5,408 bases of DNA, taken from positions 1 to 5,408 of the forward strand of contig JAHZCM010000005.1 of the NCBI GenBank assembly GCA_019422905.1, written 5' to 3'. The notes beneath the pieces are model-generated. The model was not told the DNA's origin. It made no database searches and was given only the letters and a program-made list of their open reading frames with translations. Position 1 is the first letter of the stretch, and each line of letters begins with the position of its first letter. A program made the position numbers and the translations under genes. Positions 1 to 4,205 of this stretch are shown here, piece after piece. This DNA is from Oscillospiraceae bacterium. GTDB lineage: Bacteria; Bacillota; Clostridia; Oscillospirales; Acutalibacteraceae.

Positions 1-1201
1 CGCCCTCTCCAAACTCCACATCAATGTGGATATAACTGTCGGCTTTTTTGTGGGACAAAAGAACTACCGTCTCCACATGATTCGTATGCGGGAACATATC
101 GACGGGCTGAATCCTTTTGACGCGGTAACCGCGTTTTGTGAGAAAATGCAGGTCGCGGGCGAGCGTTTCGGGGTTGCAGGAGACGTACACGATGCGCTTC
201 GGCGCGAGCGTGACGGCGGAGGAGAGAAAGGCCTCGCTGCTGCCAGCACGCGGCGGGTCCATCAGGAGCACGTCGCAGGCTTCGCCGCTTTCCGCCATGT
301 CCACCATGAAATCGCCCGCGTCGGCACAGACGAAGCGGATATTCTTCATGCCGTTCAGCTTTGCGTTCGAGACCGCATCGCGCACGGCATCCCGGTTCAC
401 CTCCACGCCGAGCACCTGCCCGGCGGCTTTCGCGGCGATCATGCCGATGGTGCCGATGCCGCAGTACGCGTCGATGACCGTCTCGCGGCCCGTAAGCCCG
501 GCAAATTCCATCGCCTTACCGTAGAGCACCTCGGTCTGCACCGGATTGATCTGGTAGAACGACTTCGCTGAAATCCGGAATTTCAGCCCGCAGAGCACGT
601 CTGTGATAAAGCCGGGGCCGTGAAGCACCTTCTCGTTCGGGCCGAGCAGCATGGAGGTATAGCGGTCGTTTACATTTTGAATAATCGTCGTGATTTCCGG
701 ATGCAGCTTCAAAAGCGCGCGCAGGAAATTGTTGCGCGCGGGGAAAATCGGCGTGCCGGTGACGAGCACGACCATGACCTCACCCGTCTGAAAGCCGCGC
801 TTCACGAGCACGTGGCGCAGAAAGCCCCGGCCCGTCACCTCGTTGTACGTTGTCATTTTGAAATCGACGAGCAGTTTCCGAATATCCACGATAATTTTGT
901 CCGCGGTTTCATCCTCCGTCATGCAGCCGTCCACCGCGACGATGTTGTGCGTACTGCTCTGATAGATGCCGGAGATTACGCGCCCGGCCCGCGTTGTGCC
1001 GAACGCCGCCTGCACCTTGTTGCGGTAATGGTACGGGCTTTCCATGCCGATGATCGGCTCCACATGGGCGAACTGCCCGAGGAGCTTCACACAGAGGCGG
1101 TTTTTCCACGCGAGCTGTTCCGCGTAGCTGAGATTCTGAAGCTGGCAGCCGCCGCATTTTTTGCTGTGCGGGCAGCGTTTTTCGTTGTTTTGTATGGGCA
1201 T
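1..1201 (-). CDS. rlmD: 23S rRNA (uracil-C5)-methyltransferase, RumA/RlmD family (3' end off window)
   Basis: SAM-dependent enzyme that methylates C5 of a uracil in 23S rRNA (U1939-type; Firmicute homologues such as RlmCD can modify two sites). 400 residues are visible. An Fe-S cysteine set is seen as C10-x5-C16-x2-C19 plus C93. The SAM-binding motif DAYCGIGTIG is at 244-253, the FYQIN substrate/flipping motif at 215-219, DPPR at 315-318, the catalytic nucleophile C342 in SCNP, and the probable general base E377 in HVETV. The start at 1201 is set by GGGAGG at 1210-1215, 8 nt upstream. Only nine residues precede the first Fe-S cysteine, so the N-terminal TRAM domain of E. coli RumA is absent. 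The reading frame continues past HVETVVLLS into IHIDVEFGEG at the window edge, where E. coli RumA would end. From memory, many clostridial homologues carry an extra C-terminal segment there. Family call is firm; the exact target uridine (RlmD versus RlmCD) is inferred. Confidence 0.95.
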   Translation of the reverse strand, partial: MPIQNNEKRCPHSKKCGGCQLQNLSYAEQLAWKNRLCVKLLGQFAHVEPIIGMESPYHYRNKVQAAFGTTRAGRVISGIYQSSTHNIVAVDGCMTEDETADKIIVDIRKLLVDFKMTTYNEVTGRGFLRHVLVKRGFQTGEVMVVLVTGTPIFPARNNFLRALLKLHPEITTIIQNVNDRYTSMLLGPNEKVLHGPGFITDVLCGLKFRISAKSFYQINPVQTEVLYGKAMEFAGLTGRETVIDAYCGIGTIGMIAAKAAGQVLGVEVNRDAVRDAVSNAKLNGMKNIRFVCADAGDFMVDMAESGEACDVLLMDPPRAGSSEAFLSSAVTLAPKRIVYVSCNPETLARDLHFLTKRGYRVKRIQPVDMFPHTNHVETVVLLSHKKADSYIHIDVEFGEG

Positions 1202-1235
1202 AGCGGGTTCCTCCCGAAGATTTCCGGATTTTGGA

Positions 1236-1252
1236 TGCCGCCGTATGCGGCA
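1236..1252 (-). other. Leader hairpin upstream of rlmD
   Basis: TGCCGC and GCGGCA form a perfect 6-bp stem around a 5-nt loop. It lies in the predicted rlmD 5' UTR, about 20 nt before the Shine-Dalgarno sequence. No U-tract follows, so it is not a terminator. It may only stabilise the leader; no function can be assigned. Confidence 0.35.
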
Positions 1253-1291
1253 AGGACGCCGGCCGTTGACTGCGCGGCGATGCTTTACCTT

Positions 1292-1320
1292 ATTTTAGCA
1301 TCCGGCCGCTGATAAAGCAA
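1292..1320 (-). promoter_or_regulatory. Predicted sigma-A promoter of rlmD
   Basis: On the minus strand, TTGCTT (1315-1320) and TAAAAT (1292-1297) are separated by exactly 17 bp. Transcription would start near 1285, giving a leader of about 84 nt before the ATG at 1201. The -10 differs from TATAAT at one position; the -35 matches TTGACA at four of six. It is divergent from the thiT promoter, with 29 bp between the two -35 boxes. Confidence 0.65.
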
Positions 1321-1328
1321 GAAAACAG

Positions 1329-1340
1329 GCGGAAATCCGC
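1329..1340. promoter_or_regulatory. Small dyad between divergent promoters
   Basis: GCGGA-AA-TCCGC is a perfect 5-bp inverted repeat with a 2-bp centre. It sits midway between the rlmD -35 box (1315-1320) and the thiT -35 box (1350-1355). It is flanked by a second, looser inverted pair, AAGCAA (1315-1320) and TTGCTT (1346-1351), that overlaps both -35 regions. This is operator-like placement, but there is no known motif match and chance is possible in a GC-rich genome. Confidence 0.3.
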
Positions 1341-1349
1341 AACTTTTGC

Positions 1350-1378
1350 TTGACAATGCGCGCGGCCCGCCTTATGAT
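1350..1378 (+). promoter_or_regulatory. Predicted sigma-A promoter of the thiT leader
   Basis: TTGACA (1350-1355), a 17-bp spacer and TATGAT (1373-1378) make a near-consensus housekeeping promoter. The expected start is near 1385, right at the 5' edge of the TPP aptamer. That is the usual arrangement when the riboswitch is the main control point. Confidence 0.88.
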
Positions 1379-1382
1379 AAAG

Positions 1383-1486
1383 ATACAAAAGGGAGCTGAC
1401 ATATAAGTCGGCTGAGAATGGCGTAGCCGCCTAAACCTGCAACCTGATTCGGATAATGCCGACGTAGGGAAATACGGCCTTTGTAT
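1383..1486 (+). ncRNA. TPP riboswitch (THI box) controlling thiT
   Basis: The conserved TPP-aptamer blocks are present in order. CTGAGA is at 1412-1417, preceded by a P3-like stem CTGAC/GTCGG (1396-1400 with 1407-1411). CCTGATTCGG starts at 1443, with a P5 stem TCGG/CCGA around ATAATG (1449-1462), followed by ACGTAGGGA. A closing P1 helix pairs ATACAAA (1383-1389) with TTTGTAT (1480-1486). An extra short stem GGCG/CGCC (1420-1431) lies between CTGAGA and the P4 strand. TPP binding is expected to repress the downstream thiamine importer, and a terminator follows directly. A competing hairpin AAATAC/GTATTT (1470-1475 with 1483-1488) would break P1 and the GGGA segment, and could be part of the ligand-free fold. 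I could not draw a full antiterminator by eye. Confidence 0.95.
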
Positions 1487-1493
1487 TTTTTGC

Positions 1494-1521
1494 GCGCACC
1501 GGATCACGGTGCGCATTTTTT
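1494..1521 (+). terminator. Riboswitch-linked intrinsic terminator
   Basis: GCGCACCG (1494-1501) pairs perfectly with CGGTGCGC (1507-1514) around the loop GATCA, followed by A and six Ts. It lies 8 nt after the aptamer and 53 nt before the thiT start codon. This fits TPP-dependent premature termination rather than control at the ribosome binding site. Confidence 0.9.
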
Positions 1522-1574
1522 GTCGGCAAAGGCGCCGAACCCCTTTTATATCACACTTTGAGGGAATGATTGAA

Positions 1575-2171
1575 ATGAAGAAAAACAGCAGTACGTATAA
1601 GCTCACGGTATGCGCCATTATGGTCGCACTCGGCGCAGTGCTCAGCCTTGTGAAAATTTTGAAGATGCCCTTCGGCGGCTCCGTCACGCTGCTTTCCATG
1701 CTGCCGTGCGCCATGGTTTCCATTGTGTTCGGGCTGAAATGGGGGCTGGCCGCCTCCTTTGTGGAGTCCGTGATCCAGCTCGCGTTCGGCATCACGATGG
1801 ACGGCGTGCTCGGCTGGGGCCTGACGCCGGCGAGCCTCATCGGCACCATCCTGCTCGATTACATCGTCGCCTATACCGTTATCGGCCTTGCCGGTATGTT
1901 CCGCAATAAGGACTATGCCGGGATCTGCGCCGGCACCGGTCTCGCCGTATTTCTCCGGTTTGTGAGCCACCTGATTTCCGGCGCGGTGATTTTCGCAAAT
2001 CTCGAATCGTTCGTCGCGTTCGGCGCTTCGTGGGTGGGCCGCCCGTGGTTCTATTCCCTGTGCTACAACGGCGCGTACATGCTGCCGGAGATGATCACGA
2101 CCATGATTGCCGCGGCGATTCTTTTCAGAATGCCGCAGATCCGCCGCATCATGGCGGGCGAGACAGTCTAA
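1575..2171 (+). CDS. thiT: Thiamine ECF transporter S component ThiT
   Basis: Membrane protein of 198 residues, the usual ThiT size, that binds thiamine with high affinity and docks on a shared ECF energizing module (EcfA/EcfA'/EcfT, not in this window). Roughly six hydrophobic helices are visible. Family marks are the helix-1 AxxxA motif (A14, A18) used by S components to contact EcfT, KILKMPFGGSVTLLSMLP (27-44), LDYIVAY (94-100), RFVSHLISG (128-136), and YSLCYNGAYMLPE (160-172). H132, Y164 or Y160, and N165 are in segments that hold thiamine-contacting residues in Lactococcus ThiT. The start at 1575 is preferred because GAGGG (1560-1564) is 10 nt away; an in-frame ATG at 1566 would abut that site, and a longer frame from 1509 starts inside the terminator. 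The TPP riboswitch upstream independently supports thiamine as the substrate. It is likely monocistronic, as a terminator and a new promoter follow. Confidence 0.96.
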   Translation: MKKNSSTYKLTVCAIMVALGAVLSLVKILKMPFGGSVTLLSMLPCAMVSIVFGLKWGLAASFVESVIQLAFGITMDGVLGWGLTPASLIGTILLDYIVAYTVIGLAGMFRNKDYAGICAGTGLAVFLRFVSHLISGAVIFANLESFVAFGASWVGRPWFYSLCYNGAYMLPEMITTMIAAAILFRMPQIRRIMAGETV

Positions 2172-2213
2172 GGACGCAGGAATTTGAAAAGAAAACGGGT
2201 TTTCCGAAGTATT

Positions 2214-2274
2214 TGAATTGCATCCCATTTGTTATTCAGTATACCATACTGTCTAATAAATGGGGTGCAGTTCG
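2214..2274. repeat. 61-bp interrupted palindrome with IS3/IS150-like ends
   Basis: Two 29-nt arms (2214-2242 and 2246-2274) flank a 3-nt centre, ACC. In RNA, 27 of 29 positions pair; four of these are G.U wobbles and one 2x2 internal loop interrupts the stem. Each arm, read inward, resembles an IS3-family (IS150 subgroup) terminal repeat: TGAATTGCATCCC on the left and CGAACTGCACCCC on the right, compared with the remembered IS150 end TGTACTGCACCC. It could be a tiny non-autonomous element or two abutting IS ends. No flanking target duplication is visible and it has no coding capacity. The palindrome is certain; the IS origin is inferred. Confidence 0.7.
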
Positions 2275-2291
2275 TTCAGAAGCACCTTTTT
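2264..2291 (+). terminator. Probable thiT terminator using the palindrome's right arm
   Basis: GGTGC (2264-2268) pairs with GCACC (2282-2286). A second inner stem, TTC (2271-2273) with GAA (2279-2281), lies across a 2-nt bulge, and five Ts follow (2287-2291). It is a modest intrinsic terminator between thiT and the glyS promoter. Its 5' arm is also paired in the long upstream palindrome, so the two structures exclude each other. Confidence 0.55.
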
Positions 2292-2322
2292 GAGATTTCC
2301 TTATATATTACGGGGGAATCGC

Positions 2323-2351
2323 TTGCACGCCGCGGCGAAACGTGCTATGAT
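2323..2351 (+). promoter_or_regulatory. Predicted sigma-A promoter of glyS
   Basis: TTGCAC (2323-2328), a 17-bp spacer and TATGAT (2346-2351) give a start near 2358 and a leader of about 43 nt. This shows glyS has its own promoter and is not simply read from thiT. It also argues against the longer in-frame start at 2260, which lies upstream of the promoter. Confidence 0.8.
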
Positions 2352-2366
2352 GAATAAATCATCAAA

Positions 2367-2383
2367 CGCCGCAGCCAGCGGCG
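2367..2383 (+). other. Hairpin in the glyS leader
   Basis: CGCCGC pairs with GCGGCG around a 5-nt loop, ending 2 nt before the AAAGGAG ribosome binding site (2386-2392). No U-tract follows. It may keep the ribosome binding site single-stranded or stabilise the mRNA. The leader is far too short for a T-box, and no T-box sequence (AGGGTGGNACCGCG-like) is present. Confidence 0.4.
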
Positions 2384-2400
2384 CGAAAGGAGCTATTCAA

Positions 2401-3792
2401 ATGAAGAAGGTTTTGAAGCCTGAGGAAAAGTCGATGGAGAAAATTGTCGCGCTGTGCAAGAACCGGGGATTCATCTTTCCGGGCAGCGACATTTATGGCG
2501 GGCTCGCCAACACATGGGACTATGGCCCGCTCGGCGCAAGACTGAAAAATAACGTCAAGGATACGTGGAGAAAGCGCTTCATCCAGGAGCGCCGTAACAG
2601 CTATGAGGTGGATGCGGATATCCTGATGCACCCGAGAGTCTGGGAGGCGAGCGGCCACGTGGCTTCGTTTTCCGATCCGCTGCTCGACTGCAAGGAGTGC
2701 AAAATGCGCCACCGCGCAGACAACCTGATCGACGATTTTGACCCGGAGGCGCACGCGGACGGCATGACGAAGGAGGAGATGTTCCAGTATATCAAGGACC
2801 ATCACATCCCTTGCCCGAACTGCGGCAAGCACAATTTCACCGATATCCGGGAATTCAACCTGATGTTCCAGACGTTCCGCGGTGTCACGAACAACAATAA
2901 GAGCATCATCTACCTGCGCCCCGAAAATGCGCAGGGCGAATACGTCAACTTTTTGAACGTGCAGCGCACGATGCGCGCGAAGCTGCCGTTCAGCATCGGG
3001 CAGATCGGCAAGGCGTTCCGCAACGAGATCACGCCGGGCAACTTCACGTTCCGCACGATTGAGTTTGAGCAGATGGAGTTTCAGACCTTCTGCAAGGAGG
3101 GTACCGATACCGAGCTGTATGATTATTTCAAGGCGTACGGCAAGCAGTACTTTGAGGATCTCGGCCTGCCCGCCGAGCACCTGCGCTTCCACGACCACGA
3201 GAAGCTCGCGCATTACGCGAAGGCGGCCTGCGATATCGAGTTCCTGTTCCCGTTCGGCTGGGGCGAGATCAACGGCACGCACAACCGCACGAATTTCGAC
3301 CTCACGCGGCATCAGGAATACAGCGGACAGAAGATGGAGTACCTCGACCCCGAGACGAACGAGAAGTTCATCCCGTTCATCATCGAATCCACCTACGGCC
3401 TCGACCGCACAGTGCTTGCGCTGCTCTCCGAGGCGTATGACGAGGAGATCCTCGACGCGGAGAAGAACGACGTGCGCGTCGTGCTCCGCCTGAACCCCGC
3501 CGTCGCGCCGTACAAGGCCGCGGTGCTCCCGCTCTCGAAGAAGCTCTCCGGGCCGGCGCTGGAGGTCTACAACCGGCTTTCGAAGAAGTTTATGATTGAC
3601 TTCGACGAGACCGGCTCGATCGGCAAGCGCTACCGCCGCGAGGACGAGATCGGCACGCCGCTGTGCATCACGTACGACTTCCAGAGCGCGGAGGACGGCT
3701 GCGTCACCGTCCGCGACCGCGACACAATGGAGCAGGAGCGTATCGAAATCGACGCGCTTGAGGCTTACATCGCCGGGAAGATCGAATTTTAA
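2401..3792 (+). CDS. glyS: Glycyl-tRNA synthetase, single-chain alpha2 type
   Basis: Class II synthetase that activates glycine with ATP and charges tRNA-Gly in the cytoplasm. At 463 residues it matches the homodimeric Firmicute form rather than the alpha/beta (GlyQ+GlyS) type. Visible marks are the N-terminal core FIFPGSDIYGGLANTWDYGP (24-43), two zinc-type pairs CKEC (97-100) and CPNC (138-141), LRPE (172-175) for glycine/ATP binding, motif 2 FRNE (206-209), WGEINGTHNRTNFDLTRH (287-304), motif 3 GLDR (333-336), and a C-terminal anticodon-binding domain from about 355 to the end. The start at 2401 is set by AAAGGAG at 2386-2392, 8 nt away; the reading frame is open further upstream but crosses the promoter. 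No broken or missing motif was seen. It is followed by a strong terminator and converges with the NSS gene. Confidence 0.98.
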   Translation: MKKVLKPEEKSMEKIVALCKNRGFIFPGSDIYGGLANTWDYGPLGARLKNNVKDTWRKRFIQERRNSYEVDADILMHPRVWEASGHVASFSDPLLDCKECKMRHRADNLIDDFDPEAHADGMTKEEMFQYIKDHHIPCPNCGKHNFTDIREFNLMFQTFRGVTNNNKSIIYLRPENAQGEYVNFLNVQRTMRAKLPFSIGQIGKAFRNEITPGNFTFRTIEFEQMEFQTFCKEGTDTELYDYFKAYGKQYFEDLGLPAEHLRFHDHEKLAHYAKAACDIEFLFPFGWGEINGTHNRTNFDLTRHQEYSGQKMEYLDPETNEKFIPFIIESTYGLDRTVLALLSEAYDEEILDAEKNDVRVVLRLNPAVAPYKAAVLPLSKKLSGPALEVYNRLSKKFMIDFDETGSIGKRYRREDEIGTPLCITYDFQSAEDGCVTVRDRDTMEQERIEIDALEAYIAGKIEF

Positions 3793-3811
3793 ATTCGCAG
3801 AATTGTAAAAC

Positions 3812-3855
3812 AAAAACCGATTGTTCCAACTGGATTTGGAGCAATCGGTTTTTTT
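3812..3855 (+). terminator. Strong intrinsic terminator after glyS, possibly bidirectional
   Basis: 3812-3829 pairs with 3836-3853 as an 18-bp stem (one T.G wobble at 3824/3841) around a 6-nt loop, ending in seven Ts (3849-3855). It starts 20 nt after the glyS stop. On the minus strand the same stem is followed by TTTTTG then TTTTAC, so it could also stop readthrough from the convergent NSS gene, although that gene ends about 350 nt away. Confidence 0.93.
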
Positions 3856-4048
3856 GTGTCGCTTACAGCATGACAAACTCTGCGGTTCTACCGGGGAAAA
3901 ATAAAGAACGCCTTGGAATATAATTGGCGGCAAACAGTAGTAGGCAAAAAATAAAAGCAAAAGGCAGTAAGTACAAAATAGATCTGTTGTCCTGAGAACA
4001 CAATCTTCCAAGAGAAAATGCGTGAAAACCGGAGAATTCGCATAAGCC
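3856..4048. other. AT-rich intergenic stretch, no gene recognised
   Basis: This part of the convergent gap is clearly more A-rich than the flanking genes, with runs such as GGGGAAAAATAAAG and GGCAAAAAATAAAAGC. The only long open frame through it is a minus-strand frame that runs on antisense through all of glyS and looks like a shadow of that GC-rich gene. No tRNA, riboswitch or repeat is recognisable. A perfect TATAAT occurs at 3919-3924 but has no usable -35 box. Confidence 0.6.
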
Positions 4049-4189
4049 TTAAAGCTGCCGAATATGAACCGGTTTGCAGTTACAGAGCGATGCGGTGATA
4101 TTTTTCAGCACCCCATTCAAGGGGTCGGCAAATACCGGCCCCTCCGGGGTCTGAGCAGGCCGCTGGTTTACCAGCAGCTTTGCTTCCAT
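4049..4189 (-). CDS. Doubtful 46-codon ORF downstream of the NSS gene
   Basis: An ATG at 4189 lies 16 nt after the NSS stop on the same strand and opens 46 codons to a TAA at 4049. The product starts MEAKLLVNQRPAQTPEG, is hydrophilic, has a CNC near its end and no membrane helix, so it is unlike the hydrophobic small subunits (MetS type) that accompany some NSS transporters. There is no clear Shine-Dalgarno sequence. The frame also contains a cluster of strong hairpins, which is unusual for coding DNA. The same frame is open upstream into the NSS 3' end. It could be a small gene, a remnant, or chance; no function is suggested. Confidence 0.2.
   Translation of the reverse strand: MEAKLLVNQRPAQTPEGPVFADPLNGVLKNITASLCNCKPVHIRQL
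4110..4149. repeat. Alternating C4/G4 blocks forming exclusive hairpins
   Basis: Four blocks run CCCC (4111-4114), GGGG (4121-4124), CCCC (4139-4142), GGGG (4146-4149). Blocks 1+2 form ACCCC/GGGGT and blocks 3+4 form CCCC/GGGG with a TCC loop. Alternatively, blocks 2+3 form an 8-bp stem, GGGGTCGG with CCGGCCCC, around CAAATA. A further perfect hairpin, GCTGG-TTTA-CCAGC, follows at 4162-4175. They lie just downstream of the NSS stop on that gene's strand and may protect or end its mRNA, but no U-tract is present. Confidence 0.55.
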
Positions 4190-4205
4190 TGTATCGGCTC
4201 TGCCG

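Noticed and set aside
26..1312. Plus-strand open frames of 181 and 230 codons (26-571 and 620-1312) over rlmD
   Set aside because: They lie antisense to a gene with all RumA motifs. Their products are Arg/His/Ala-rich without family features.
1509..1574. Upstream in-frame start for thiT at 1509
   Set aside because: It begins inside the riboswitch terminator stem and lacks a ribosome binding site; the ATG at 1575 has one and gives the usual ThiT length.
2191..2204. GAAAAC-GG-GTTTTC inverted repeat after thiT
   Set aside because: The stem is short and A/T-rich and no T-tract follows, so it is unlikely to be a terminator.
1551..2228. 225-codon minus-strand frame over thiT
   Set aside because: Antisense shadow of thiT with Asp/His/Arg-rich composition and no motif.
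2260..2400. 47-codon N-terminal extension of glyS
   Set aside because: It starts inside the palindrome, crosses the predicted terminator and promoter, and is not needed for the usual 463-residue length.
2172..2400. T-box riboswitch in front of glyS
   Set aside because: No AGGGTGGNACCGCG-like T-box sequence, no specifier stem, and the predicted transcription start leaves only about 43 nt of leader.
3919..3924. Perfect TATAAT box on the plus strand
   Set aside because: No acceptable -35 at 16-18 bp (the region reads GAAAAA) and no gene or terminator downstream; expected by chance in an AT-rich stretch.
2362..4011. 549-codon minus-strand open frame antisense to glyS
   Set aside because: It runs opposite a perfectly conserved synthetase. 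Its predicted protein is a low-complexity R/V/L/A/E-rich shadow of GC-rich codons with no recognisable domain and no ribosome binding site.
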